The notes: generated from the letters alone by a model not told the origin. Counted from the stretch's first letter, positions 51,236 through 59,416 are shown. The stretch: DNA of 64,000 bases from Microbacterium sp. 10M-3C3 (GCF_003931875.1 NZ_CP034245.1:2108001-2172000), one strand, 5' to 3'. Numbers and translations: made by a program.

Positions 51236-52313
51236 GCGTGCGCCGGGCCTGTCGGTGCGGGTCAAGCTCACGCTCTCCTACGCGGGGTTCCTCCTCGTGG
51301 CGGGGGTCGCGATGGTCGCGGTCGCGGTCTTCACCACGTGGCGCTTCGTGCCCGACGGCAACCTCACGCTGCTGAACGGCATGTGGGTGCCGAACCGCAC
51401 GAACCTGCTCGAGGTCGTCTACAAGTACTCCGGATGGGCGCTGACGGGGCTGCTCGTGTTCGGTCTCGCGGGCGGCTGGGTGCTCGCGGGCCTCGTGCTG
51501 CGCCCGCTTCGGCGCATCACGGATGCGGCGGCCCGCGCGCGCGACGGGGACTGGGACGGGCGCATCGCGCTGGCGGGCCGGAACGACGAGCTGACCGACC
51601 TCGCCGACACCTTCGACGCACTGCTGGACCGCGTGCAGAAGACGATCCGCGCCGAGCGGCGCTTCGCGGCGAACGCGTCGCACGAGCTGCGCACGCCGCT
51701 CACGATCGTGCGCACGCTCGTCGAGGTCGCGCAGACCGGCGACGGCCACGACATCCCCCGCACGCTCGCACGGATCGGCGAGACCAACGATCGGGCGATC
51801 GGCCTGACCGAGGCGCTGCTGGACCTCGCGCGGGCCGAGAGCGGCCGCGGCCTCCGGCGCGAACGCGTCGACCTCGCCGACGCCGGCGCGGCGGCCGTCG
51901 CCGACGCGGCCGAGGAGGCCGCGACACGGCGCATCCGCATCGACACCGATCTGCGGCCCTCCGCCGCGACGGCCGATCCCGGACTCATCGCCCGCCTCGT
52001 CGAGAACCTCGTCCGAAACGCGGTGCGCCACAACCTGCCGGGCGGGCGCGTGCTCGTTGCCACGACCGCGACGGACGAGCACGCGGCCCTCGCGGTCGTG
52101 AACACCGGCGAGTCGATCTCCGCGGACGAGGCGGCGACCCTCGTCGAGCCGTTCGTGCGCGGCGCGGGGCGTGCGCGCCGCGCCGACGGACCGCCGGGGT
52201 CGGGTCTCGGCCTCGCGCTGGTCGATGCGATCGTCCGCACGCATGGCGGCGTCCTGCAGGTGTCGCCGCGCGAGGGCGGCGGTCTTCACGTGCGCGCCCT
52301 GCTGCCCCGCTGA
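51222..52313 (+). CDS. sensor histidine kinase (VanS/CutS-like)
   Basis: 363 residues from ATG 51222. Two membrane segments (about 20-38 and 72-93) around a short extracellular loop of about 35 residues, HAMP, HisKA H154 (FAANASHELRTPLTIVRTL), and HATPase boxes NLVRNAVRHN and GSGLGLALVDAI. With so small a loop, sensing probably occurs in or at the membrane. Partner of the regulator at 50558. Confidence 0.95.
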   Translation: MPAAERAPGLSVRVKLTLSYAGFLLVAGVAMVAVAVFTTWRFVPDGNLTLLNGMWVPNRTNLLEVVYKYSGWALTGLLVFGLAGGWVLAGLVLRPLRRITDAAARARDGDWDGRIALAGRNDELTDLADTFDALLDRVQKTIRAERRFAANASHELRTPLTIVRTLVEVAQTGDGHDIPRTLARIGETNDRAIGLTEALLDLARAESGRGLRRERVDLADAGAAAVADAAEEAATRRIRIDTDLRPSAATADPGLIARLVENLVRNAVRHNLPGGRVLVATTATDEHAALAVVNTGESISADEAATLVEPFVRGAGRARRADGPPGSGLGLALVDAIVRTHGGVLQVSPREGGGLHVRALLPR

Positions 52314-52732
52314 CGCGCACCGACCGCGACGAGCCGGGCGAGCCCGACGAGCACCGCCGCGGCGGTGCCGCCGGCGGTGTTCCACACGATGTCGTCGAGG
52401 TCGGGGATGCGGCCGGGGATACCCGCCTGCGCATACTCGACGGCCGTCGACACCAGCGCGCAGGCGATCGGCGCGACGAGCCACGCACGCCGCGGCAGGA
52501 GTGCCGCGAGCGCCCCGCCCAGCGGCGCGAACAGCACCGCGTTGAACAGGCGTTCGGTCACCGGATAGCCGACGCCGGCGACCAACGGGAGCCGCACGTC
52601 ATCGGCCCACAGCACGAAGTCCGCTCGGAGCGGCCCGACCAGCCCCTGGGGAGCGAGGGTCAGGACTGCGACGGCGACGACGGATGCGGCGAACAGGAGC
52701 GTCCGCAGGATGCGGCTGGCGGGCGTGGACAT
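52286..52732 (-). CDS. VanZ-like membrane protein
   Basis: 148 residues with four hydrophobic segments. ERLFNAVLFAPLGGALAALL and STAVEYAQAGIPGRIPDLDDIVWNTAGG are the VanZ family signature. VanZ gives low-level teicoplanin resistance in enterococci; most relatives have no known role. Its last 28 bases overlap the end of the convergent kinase gene. Confidence 0.93.
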   Translation of the reverse strand: MSTPASRILRTLLFAASVVAVAVLTLAPQGLVGPLRADFVLWADDVRLPLVAGVGYPVTERLFNAVLFAPLGGALAALLPRRAWLVAPIACALVSTAVEYAQAGIPGRIPDLDDIVWNTAGGTAAAVLVGLARLVAVGARQRGSRART

Positions 52733-52774
52733 GCCCCCAGTCCAGCCGGACGCATGTTGCGTGGACGTATGGCG

Positions 52775-53602
52775 TCAGCCCTGCGCGAGCTGGGCGACGT
52801 GATCCCACTTCTCCCAGTTCGCCAGCCGCGCCTCGTAGTCCGGGCGGACGATGGCGAACGCGGAGGCACCGAAGAACACCCGCAGCGGCGGCTCGGCCGC
52901 GTCGACGACCTCGAGCAGCGCCGCGGCCGACGCCGTCGGATCGCCCGCGCCGTTCGCCGACTGCTGCGCACGCTGCTGTGCGCGGCGCTCGCGCGCGGCG
53001 TCGTACGCCGCGATCGGCTCGGCGTGACGGGAGCTCGGCCCCGCCCAGTCGGTCGCGAACCCGCCGGGCTCGACGAGCGTGACGTGGATGCCGAACTCGG
53101 CCACCTCCGCCGCGAGCGCCTGCGAGAAGCCCTCGAGCGCCCACTTCGAGGCGTGGTACGCGCTCAGGTTCGGGAACGCGCTCACCCCGCCGATCGAGGA
53201 GACCTGGATGATGTGGCCGGAGCCCTGCGCGCGCAGGATCGGAAGCGCGGCCTGCGTGACCCAGATCGCCCCGAACACGTTCGTCTCGAGCTGGGCGCGC
53301 AGTTCCGCCTCGCTGAGCTCTTCGGCCATGCCGAACTGGCCGTAGCCGGCGTTGTTGACGACGACGTCCAGCCGGCCGAAGTGCTCCGCCGCGCGCTGCA
53401 CCGCCGCGAAGTCGGCTGCGCGGTCGGTGACGTCGAGCGCGATCGGGAGGAGCGCGTCGCCGAAGCGCTGCGCGAGGTCGTCGAGGCTCGCGACGTCGCG
53501 AGCGGTCGCGGCCACGCGGTCGCCGCGTTCGAGGGCGGCGGTCGTCCATTCGCGTCCGAAGCCGCGCGACGTTCCCGTGATGAACCATGTCTTCTGCGTC
53601 AT
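52775..53602 (-). CDS. short-chain dehydrogenase/reductase
   Basis: 275 residues from ATG 53602 (MTQKTWFITGTSRGFG). NAD(P) motif TGTSRGFG, VVNNAGYG, SSIGG and YHASK catalytic motif. The DR-type pattern FSQALAAEVAEFGIHVTLVEPGGFATDW is common in actinobacterial oxidoreductases of unknown substrate. No Shine-Dalgarno; TACCGT (53628-53633) may be its -10. Divergent from the OhrR gene and sharing its operator region. Confidence 0.93.
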   Translation of the reverse strand: MTQKTWFITGTSRGFGREWTTAALERGDRVAATARDVASLDDLAQRFGDALLPIALDVTDRAADFAAVQRAAEHFGRLDVVVNNAGYGQFGMAEELSEAELRAQLETNVFGAIWVTQAALPILRAQGSGHIIQVSSIGGVSAFPNLSAYHASKWALEGFSQALAAEVAEFGIHVTLVEPGGFATDWAGPSSRHAEPIAAYDAARERRAQQRAQQSANGAGDPTASAAALLEVVDAAEPPLRVFFGASAFAIVRPDYEARLANWEKWDHVAQLAQG

Positions 53603-53646
53603 GGGGGGAATGACGTCGAGGAGTCGCACGGTATTCCCGAACTCAA

Positions 53647-53656
53647 TTGTGCACAA
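53647..53656. promoter_or_regulatory. probable OhrR operator (TTGTGCACAA)
   Basis: Ten-base perfect palindrome between the divergent SDR and OhrR genes. AATTGTG recurs at 53645-53651 and 53660-53666, so two overlapping dimer sites are possible. Confidence 0.5.
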
Positions 53657-53663
53657 CTGAATT

Positions 53664-54122
53664 GTGTGCAACCATCTTTCCGTGCCCGGCATCGACGACA
53701 TGGTGTGCTTCTCGCTGTACTCCGCAAGCCGCGCGACGACGGCCGCGTACCGCCGGGTGCTCGCCCCCTTCGACCTGACCTATCCGCAGTACCTCGTCCT
53801 CGTGTCGCTGTGGACGGAGGGCACGCAGAGCGTCCGCGGCCTCGGGGAGCGTCTCGACCTCGATTCCGGCACGCTCTCGCCGCTGCTGCGCCGCATGGAG
53901 GCGCGTGGCGTCGTCCGCCGGATCCGCCGCACCGACGACGAGCGGGTCGTCGACGTCGAGCTGACCGAGCGCGGCAGTGCGCTGCGCACCGAGATGGCGG
54001 ACGTTCCGGAACGGGTGTTCGCGTGCATGGGGCTCGGCATCGACGCCGCCCGCACGCTGCTGACCTCCCTGCACGAGCTCACCCGCACGGTGCAGGAGAG
54101 AACCGAGGCGCTCGCCTCATGA
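53664..54122 (+). CDS. ohrR: organic hydroperoxide sensor OhrR (MarR family)
   Basis: 152 residues from GTG 53664. Reactive C15 with Y19, Y29 and Y40 at the same positions as in B. subtilis OhrR (DDMVCFSLYSASR, LTYPQYL). Winged helix DSGTLSPLLRRMEARGVVRR. Expected to leave DNA when C15 is oxidised by organic peroxides. GTG 53682 is an alternative start. Its stop overlaps a possible ohr start, so the two form an operon. Confidence 0.92.
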   Translation: MCNHLSVPGIDDMVCFSLYSASRATTAAYRRVLAPFDLTYPQYLVLVSLWTEGTQSVRGLGERLDLDSGTLSPLLRRMEARGVVRRIRRTDDERVVDVELTERGSALRTEMADVPERVFACMGLGIDAARTLLTSLHELTRTVQERTEALAS

Positions 54123-54136
54123 TCGGAAGGACATCG

Positions 54137-54559
54137 ATGGAAGCCATCTACACCGCAGAAGCACTCGCCACCGGCGGCGGCCGCAACGGTCACGTCGCCA
54201 CGAAGGACCGCATCATCGACACCGATGTGCGCGTGCCCGTGGAGATGGGCGGCCCGGGCGGCGCGCCGAACCCCGAGGCGTTCTTCGCGGCGGGCTACGC
54301 GGCGTGCTTCCACGGCGCGCTGCAGGCGGTCGCCCGCGCGCAGAAGGTCGTGATCTCGGACTCGTCGGTCGGCTCCCGCGTCCACTTCGGCGACAACGGC
54401 CAGGGCGGCTACCAGCTCGCCGTCGACCTCGAGGTCGTGCTGCCGGGCATCCCCCACGACCAGGCTCAGGCGCTGGCGGATGCGGCGCACCAGGTGTGCC
54501 CGTACTCGAACGCCACCCGCGGCAACATCGAGGTGAACGTCACCGTCTCGGACGACTGA
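54137..54559 (+). CDS. ohr: organic hydroperoxide resistance protein
   Basis: 140-residue thiol peroxidase of the Ohr/OsmC family. Redox cysteines C57 (GYAACFHGAL) and C121 (VCPYSNATRGN), plus R16 and E48 that gate the active site. Detoxifies fatty acid and other organic hydroperoxides. ATG 54137 with AAGGA six bases upstream is preferred over the overlapping ATG at 54119. Confidence 0.96.
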   Translation: MEAIYTAEALATGGGRNGHVATKDRIIDTDVRVPVEMGGPGGAPNPEAFFAAGYAACFHGALQAVARAQKVVISDSSVGSRVHFGDNGQGGYQLAVDLEVVLPGIPHDQAQALADAAHQVCPYSNATRGNIEVNVTVSDD

Positions 54560-54577
54560 CACCCTCTCTCGCACGAC

Positions 54578-54607
54578 GAAGGCCCGCCGGTCATCCGGCG
54601 GGCCTTC
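54578..54607. terminator. bidirectional hairpin terminator after ohr
   Basis: Thirteen-base-pair stem (GAAGGCCCGCCGG and complement) with loop TCAT, between convergent genes. Confidence 0.9.
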
Positions 54608-54623
54608 TGCGTGCCGCGTGCGG

Positions 54624-54827
54624 TCAGTCGCTGCCGGTCGGCGGGGGCGGTGGGAGCTCATCCAGCTCACCGCCGGCGAGACGCTGCTTGTCCTCCGCGC
54701 TCAGGCCGGCAGAGGCCGCGTCGGCCTTCACCTCGTCGCTGACCGCATCGGTCGGGGGCGCTTCGTCGGCGCGGGCGTCGTCGTCGTCGCGCCGGGGGAT
54801 GTCGCCCCGGTCAGGGTTGTCGCTCAT
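54624..54827 (-). CDS. acidic 67-residue protein, unknown
   Basis: Starts MSDNPDRGDIPRRDDDDARADEAPP and ends ELPPPPPTGSD. Rich in Asp, Glu, Pro and Ala, with a central helix (GLSAEDKQRLAGGELDEL); probably largely disordered. GGAAGGAAA ahead of the ATG is a strong ribosome site, which makes it a convincing gene despite its size. Confidence 0.75.
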   Translation of the reverse strand: MSDNPDRGDIPRRDDDDARADEAPPTDAVSDEVKADAASAGLSAEDKQRLAGGELDELPPPPPTGSD

Positions 54828-54917
54828 GTCGTTTCCTTCCGTCCGTGCAGCGAGCCTCGCCTCCCCCTCCCCCGCCGCGCACCCCCTGGACATCGCCCCG
54901 CTCGCCGCCTACGCGCG

Positions 54918-54923
54918 TACCCT
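54918..54923 (+). promoter_or_regulatory. leaderless-type -10 box (TACCCT) ahead of a 21-codon frame
   Basis: TACCCT, GGAGGC, then ATG 54930. No annotated gene starts there, only the short frame listed next. Confidence 0.5.
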
Positions 54924-54929
54924 GGAGGC

Positions 54930-54995
54930 ATGACATCGCGTGCGCCCCTGGCGCGGACGGAGGTTCCCGGCGCTTCCCGCGCCGGCGAGAGGTAG
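54930..54995 (+). CDS. possible 21-residue leader peptide
   Basis: ATG at the leaderless position after TACCCT, then MTSRAPLARTEVPGASRAGER and a TAG stop. It ends 97 bases before the FBP-domain gene. It could be a leader peptide on that mRNA or a by-product of the promoter; no stalling motif is recognised. Confidence 0.3.
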   Translation: MTSRAPLARTEVPGASRAGER

Positions 54996-55092
54996 CGGCA
55001 TCCGCCCGCACCTCCCCATCCGCGCGCCCGGCCGATCGCCGGGGCGCATCCTTCCTCCGGCGCGCACGCGCGCCCCTGTCGAAAGCGACGTC

Positions 55093-55584
55093 ATGCCTTC
55101 CTTCACCGACGCGGAGATCCGCGCCTCCTTCGTCAACGCCTCGCGCAGCGAGCGTTCGCACATCGTCATCCCGACCGATCTGCCCGCCCTCGACCCGTCC
55201 GAGCGCGAGTTCGTCGGCTGGCGCGACCCCAAGAGCCCGCTCCTCGGCTACGTGCTGGTCCTCCTCGACGGCGCCCTCACGGGCGTCATCCTCAAGCAGA
55301 CCGAGGCGCGGCCGGGCGTCCGCACGCAGTGCGCGTGGTGCGCCGACGTCGAGCTGCGTGTGGACGTGGTGATGTTCGGCGCCCGCCGAGCCGGCACGGC
55401 CGGCCGCCGCGGCGACGCGGTCGGCACCCTCGTGTGCGCGGACTTCGAGTGCAGCGAGAACGTGCGGCGCCGCCGCCCCGAGCCCTACCTCGGCTTCGAC
55501 CACGCGGCGGCGCTCGAGCGACGCATCACGATGCTGCGCGAGAACGTCGAGGGCTTCGTGCGCGACGTGCGCGACAGCGCCTGA
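55093..55584 (+). CDS. FBP-domain (FusB-like, EF-G-binding type) zinc protein
   Basis: 163 residues. A helical first half (FTDAEIRASFVNASRSERSHIVIP) and a treble-clef zinc site: CAWC near residue 79 and CADFEC near 120, then a C-terminal helix (ALERRITMLRENVEGFVRDV). The family includes FusB, which binds elongation factor G and rescues it from fusidic acid; actinobacterial members are uncharacterised. The frame stays open upstream to 54940, but the ATG at 55093 fits the family start. Confidence 0.85.
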   Translation: MPSFTDAEIRASFVNASRSERSHIVIPTDLPALDPSEREFVGWRDPKSPLLGYVLVLLDGALTGVILKQTEARPGVRTQCAWCADVELRVDVVMFGARRAGTAGRRGDAVGTLVCADFECSENVRRRRPEPYLGFDHAAALERRITMLRENVEGFVRDVRDSA

Positions 55585-55677
55585 GCGGCGCCCGCCCCTG
55601 CCCGGCCGGCGCAGCCGCCGTCAACCCCCGGGGCATCCTCCGCGTCCGCGCGAGAGGGTGCCCCGGAAGGGGGACGG

Positions 55678-56703
55678 ATGCAGCAGGCTCGACGTGCCCG
55701 GGTGTCGGTGATCATCCCGGTCAAGGACGACGCGACCGCGCTCGCGGAGTGCCTCCGATCGCTGCGCGGCCAGACGCGCGCGCCCGACGAGGTGCTCGTG
55801 GTCGACAACGCGTCATCCGACGACTCCGCGCGCGTCGCCGCCGCCTTCGGATGCCGCGTGGTCCGCTGCGAGCGGCCGGGCATCCCGGCGGCGAGCGCCG
55901 CCGGCTACGACGCGGCCGCCGGTCACCTGCTCCTGCGCCTGGACGCCGACTGCCGCGCACCCGCGGACTGGATCGAGCGCTGCGTGCGCGCCTTCGCGGC
56001 CGACCCGCGCCTCGGCGCCGCGAGCGGGGCCGCCCGCTTCCCGGGGCGCGGCGGCGCTCTCGCCGCGGCGCTGTATCTCGGCGCGTACGCGTCGGTGTGC
56101 GCGCCGGCGCTCGCGCACCGCCCGCTGTTCGGGTCGAACCTGGCCCTGCGCCGCACGGCGTGGCGGAGCGTCCGTCACCGTGTGCACCGCGACGACCCCG
56201 AGGTGCACGACGACCTCGACCTGGCCTTCCACCTCGGCGAGCGTCACCGCATCGGGCGGCTCCGTGGTGCGCCGATGACGATGTCGGCGCGCCCGTTCGC
56301 CGACGCCGCGGCGTTCGGCCGGCGCATCCGGCGCGGCGGACGGACCGTCGTGATCCACTGGCCGCGCGACTTCCCGCCCGTCCGGGCGACCCGGCTGCTG
56401 CTGCGGCGTCTCCGCGGCGAGCTGTCAACCCCGGGTCCGCACGGCCGCGTCCGGTCACCATGGAGACTCGCGACGGAAGGAGCCGACATGGCGAGCGAGC
56501 TGTCCAAGGGCGACCGGGTGAGCTGGGACACGTCCCAGGGACGCACGCGGGGCGAGGTCGTGGAGAAGAAGACGAAGGACTTCCAGTTCGAGGGGCAGAA
56601 GTTCACCGCATCGAGCGACGAGCCCGCCTACATCGTGAAGTCCGAGAAGACCGGCGCGAAGGCGGCGCACAAGGGCTCGGCCCTGCGCAAGCTCAGCTCC
56701 TGA
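55678..56703 (+). CDS. family 2 glycosyltransferase fused in frame to a DUF2945 (HVA/Tudor) domain
   Basis: 341 residues. Residues 8-250 form a GT-A glycosyltransferase: VSVIIPVKDDATALAECL, VVDNASSDD and the metal-binding DAD at 89-91, then a hydrophobic patch (LAAALYLGAYASVCAPALA). No stop codon separates it from the 71-residue DUF2945 frame, which begins at residue 271 with its own ATG and ribosome site. So both a fusion and a separate small protein can be made. The linker (LSTPGPHGRVRSPWRLATEGAD) has no fold. GAAGGGGG precedes the ATG. Confidence 0.8.
   Translation: MQQARRARVSVIIPVKDDATALAECLRSLRGQTRAPDEVLVVDNASSDDSARVAAAFGCRVVRCERPGIPAASAAGYDAAAGHLLLRLDADCRAPADWIERCVRAFAADPRLGAASGAARFPGRGGALAAALYLGAYASVCAPALAHRPLFGSNLALRRTAWRSVRHRVHRDDPEVHDDLDLAFHLGERHRIGRLRGAPMTMSARPFADAAAFGRRIRRGGRTVVIHWPRDFPPVRATRLLLRRLRGELSTPGPHGRVRSPWRLATEGADMASELSKGDRVSWDTSQGRTRGEVVEKKTKDFQFEGQKFTASSDEPAYIVKSEKTGAKAAHKGSALRKLSS
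56488..56703 (+). CDS. DUF2945 / HVA1 Tudor-like protein
   Basis: 71 residues, MASELSKGDRVSWDTSQGRTRGEVVEKKT onward, matching the small beta-barrel DUF2945 proteins that normally occur alone. AGGAG lies seven bases before the ATG. It shares its reading frame with the upstream glycosyltransferase. Function unknown. Confidence 0.85.
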   Translation: MASELSKGDRVSWDTSQGRTRGEVVEKKTKDFQFEGQKFTASSDEPAYIVKSEKTGAKAAHKGSALRKLSS

Positions 56704-56706
56704 GCC

Positions 56707-58143
56707 TCATGCGTCACGACGCGCGCGCATCTGCGCGAGCGCAAGCGCCATCCGCGGATTCCCCGCGAGCGCGTCCTCGTTCGCCGCGAGGAAGTCCCAG
56801 TAGGCCGTCGTGAACGCGGAGTCGCGGGCCGCCGCATCCGACTCCCACCAGTGCCCCATCTTCTGCAGGTAGGCACCGCCGGAGACATACGGCTTCGTGG
56901 CGACGAGCCCGCCATCGGCCCACTGGCTCATGCCCATGACGTTCGGCACCATCACCCATTCGTACGCGTCGACGAACAGGGCCGAGAACCAGCGGGTGAC
57001 CTCGCGCGGCGCGTAGCCGCGCAGGAGCAGCCAGTTGCCGAGCACCATGAGCCGCTCGATGTGGTGCGCATATCCCCAGCGGTGCACGCGTTCGAGGACG
57101 ACGCGCACCGGCTCCGGCAGGTCGCGGGGGATGCGGCGGCCGGTGTACCAATAGCTCTCGAGCCGGCGGTGCAGCCCGAGCGCGTTCGCGTCGGCGAGTT
57201 CTGGGTGCGCGCGGTACACGCCGCGCATGTACTCGCGCCATCCGATGACCTGCCGGACGAAGCCCTCGCGCGAGGCCAGCGACGCCGACGCATGCTGAGC
57301 CACGGCGTCGGCGACGTCGTGTGCCGTGAGCAGGCCGATGTTCAGCGACGACGAGAGCACGGAGTGGAACAGGAACGGCTCGTCGCGCGCCATCGCGTCC
57401 TCGTACGGCCCGAAGTCGGCGAGCCGTTCGGCGACGAACGCATCGAGCCACGTGCGCGCCTCGTCGGGTGTCACGGGCAGCCAGAACTCGCTCGCGTCGC
57501 CGGGATGCTCGGCGAAGCGCTCGCCGACCTCGGCGATCACGCCCGCCGTGATGCCGTCGTGCTCGGCCGCGGGCAGGGCGGGGACGACGACGCCGCCGCG
57601 CGGCAGCGGCTTGCGGTTGTCGGCGTCGAAGTTCCAGCGCCGTCCCGCCGGCCGCCCGCCGTCCATGAGGAGGCCGGTGCGGCGGCGCTGCCAGCGGTAG
57701 AAGTCCTCCATGCGCGGCGCGGGATGCTCGGCGAACCAGCCGTCGACCTCCTCCGCCGGCGTGAGGAACAGGCCGTCCGGGTAGACGCGCGTGCGCAGGC
57801 CCCACCGCGCGCACAGCGCCGACAGGCGCTCGTCCACGCCCAGGTCGGTCGCGCCCATCCACGCGAGGCCGTCGGGCCGGCGGTCGCGCACGAGGCGTTC
57901 GAGACCGGCCGCGAAGCCCACCCCGTCCGACAGCGGGACGACGCGCACCGTGCGCCCCTCCGCCTCCCACCGCGCCGCGCTGTGGCGCATGGCCGCAAGC
58001 AGCAGCGTGATCTTGTGCTGGTGGTACGGAAGCCGCCGGAACCGATCCTCGGCCTCGACGACGAACAGCTCGTCGATGTCGGGATCCTCGAGCGCCGGAT
58101 GCCGCTCGAACTGCTGGGTCGCGAGGATCAGGGCCGCCTTCAT
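56707..58143 (-). CDS. photolyase/cryptochrome-related protein (FeS-BCP family) without Fe-S cysteines
   Basis: 478 residues. Family landmarks: AALILATQQFERHP start, YHQHKITLLLAAMRH, IGWREYMRGVYRAHPEL, WGYAHHIERLMVLGNW, VDAYEWVMVPNVMGMSQWADGG and TKPYVSGGAYLQKM, i.e. the prokaryotic (6-4) photolyase PhrB type. After QKM the PhrB pattern YCxxC...ACPF is replaced by GHWWESDAAARDSAFTTAYW. The whole protein has one cysteine (C111), so none of the four cluster ligands exists. GACGCT lies six bases before the ATG. Confidence 0.9.
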   Translation of the reverse strand: MKAALILATQQFERHPALEDPDIDELFVVEAEDRFRRLPYHQHKITLLLAAMRHSAARWEAEGRTVRVVPLSDGVGFAAGLERLVRDRRPDGLAWMGATDLGVDERLSALCARWGLRTRVYPDGLFLTPAEEVDGWFAEHPAPRMEDFYRWQRRRTGLLMDGGRPAGRRWNFDADNRKPLPRGGVVVPALPAAEHDGITAGVIAEVGERFAEHPGDASEFWLPVTPDEARTWLDAFVAERLADFGPYEDAMARDEPFLFHSVLSSSLNIGLLTAHDVADAVAQHASASLASREGFVRQVIGWREYMRGVYRAHPELADANALGLHRRLESYWYTGRRIPRDLPEPVRVVLERVHRWGYAHHIERLMVLGNWLLLRGYAPREVTRWFSALFVDAYEWVMVPNVMGMSQWADGGLVATKPYVSGGAYLQKMGHWWESDAAARDSAFTTAYWDFLAANEDALAGNPRMALALAQMRARRDA

Positions 58144-58231
58144 CCGGCCAGCGTCGCAAACCGGCGGCGCCGGCCGGGAGGGCTTGCGCGAGGACGGCGC
58201 CGCCACCCGTGGAGTTTGATTGACTGGGGGC

Positions 58232-58897
58232 ATGGCTGGCACGGCGATGTTCCCGCTCGGCTCGGTGCTCTTCCCGCACACGCCGCTGGCCCTGCGCGTG
58301 TTCGAGGAGCGCTACCTCGTCCTGCTCGGCAGACTCCTCGACGCCGAGAACCCCGAGTTCGGCGTCGTGCTGATCGAACGCGGACGCGAGACCGGCGGCG
58401 GGGAGCAGCGGTTCGGCATCGGCACGCTCGCGCGGCTGACGCGCGTCCTGCCGCAGCAGGATCAGATCTCGCTCGTGGCGCAGGGCACCGACCGCGTCGA
58501 GGTCGTGTCGTGGCTCGATGACGACCCGTATCCGCGGGCCGATCTCCGCGTGCTCCCCGACCTCGAATGGCACGACGGTCTGACACCCCTGCTCGAGGAG
58601 GCGGAGCACATCGTCCGCCGCGTGCTCGGGCGGGCCGGCGACGTGGGCCTCGCCCGCTGGGACCCCGATGTGGAGCTCTCCGACGAGCCGCTCGCGCGGG
58701 CGTGGCAGGTCGCGGCGATCGCTCCGCTGAGCGAGATGGACCGGCTGCAGCTGCTGCGCTCGACGACGCTCGGCGGCCTGCTGCGCGCGACGATCGACCT
58801 CACCCTCGCCGCCGAGCCGTTCCTCGCCGACCCGGCGCCGGACGGCCTCTTCGTCGTCGAGGAGGATGACGACGAGGAAGACGACGACGCGGAGTGA
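58232..58897 (+). CDS. LON substrate-binding-domain protein
   Basis: 221 residues: MFPLGSVLFPHTPLALRVFEERYLVLLGRLL is the N-terminal Lon domain, followed by QRFGIGTLARLTRVLPQQDQISLVAQGTDRVEVV; there is no ATPase or protease part. Ends in an acidic tail (EEDDDEEDDDAE). Role unknown; perhaps a substrate adaptor. ATG 58232 is preferred to GTG 58220; TTGACT six bases upstream is a weak leaderless box. Confidence 0.9.
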   Translation: MAGTAMFPLGSVLFPHTPLALRVFEERYLVLLGRLLDAENPEFGVVLIERGRETGGGEQRFGIGTLARLTRVLPQQDQISLVAQGTDRVEVVSWLDDDPYPRADLRVLPDLEWHDGLTPLLEEAEHIVRRVLGRAGDVGLARWDPDVELSDEPLARAWQVAAIAPLSEMDRLQLLRSTTLGGLLRATIDLTLAAEPFLADPAPDGLFVVEEDDDEEDDDAE

Positions 58898-58903
58898 GCC
58901 CGG

Positions 58904-59410
58904 TCAGACGACCGTGATGTCGACCTGGATCTCGGCGGCGAGCCGCTCGAGCTCGGTGCGCAGCAGGTCGGCATCGAGGGCGGCGGGGCCCACCGCCGAC
59001 ACCGCGGCCTCGAACAGGCGGCCGCCGGCCATCGCCGCGTCGCGCGTCTCGGTCGCCATGCGTTCGATGCTCAAGCCGTGCGCGTGCAGCGCCGCCGAGA
59101 TCTCCCGCACGATCCCCGGACGGTCGTTGCCGAGGATCTCCACGGTCACGCGGCGGGCCGCCGCATCCGGCGTCGCCGCGCTCGCGGGGACGGCCACCGT
59201 CACGATGCCCTCGATCGCGCCGAGCGCGGCGCGCAGGGCATCGGCGCGCTCGCCGGGCACCGACACCTGCACGATGCCCGCGAAGGCACCCCCGAGCTCG
59301 GCGAGCTCGCTGTCCTCCCAGTTGCCGCCGGCCGCGTCGACCGCCGCGGCGACGGCGGCGACGATGCCCGCGCGGTCGTCGCCGACGAGGGTGAGCACGA
59401 GAGTCGTCAT
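58904..59410 (-). CDS. double ACT-domain protein (GcvR-like)
   Basis: 168 residues with two ACT domains: TLVLTLVGDDRAGIVAAVAAAV and RVTVEILGNDRPGIVREISAAL, each with the GDDRAGIV-type ligand loop. Resembles the glycine-cleavage repressor GcvR group; amino acid binding is likely, target unknown. No gcv genes are nearby. Confidence 0.9.
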   Translation of the reverse strand: MTTLVLTLVGDDRAGIVAAVAAAVDAAGGNWEDSELAELGGAFAGIVQVSVPGERADALRAALGAIEGIVTVAVPASAATPDAAARRVTVEILGNDRPGIVREISAALHAHGLSIERMATETRDAAMAGGRLFEAAVSAVGPAALDADLLRTELERLAAEIQVDITVV

Positions 59411-59416
59411 GCGCTC

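Noticed and set aside
51338..54559. A 1073-codon frame joining the VanS region to Ohr
   Set aside because: Only its end (ohr) is real; the rest is a shadow of the kinase, VanZ and SDR genes.
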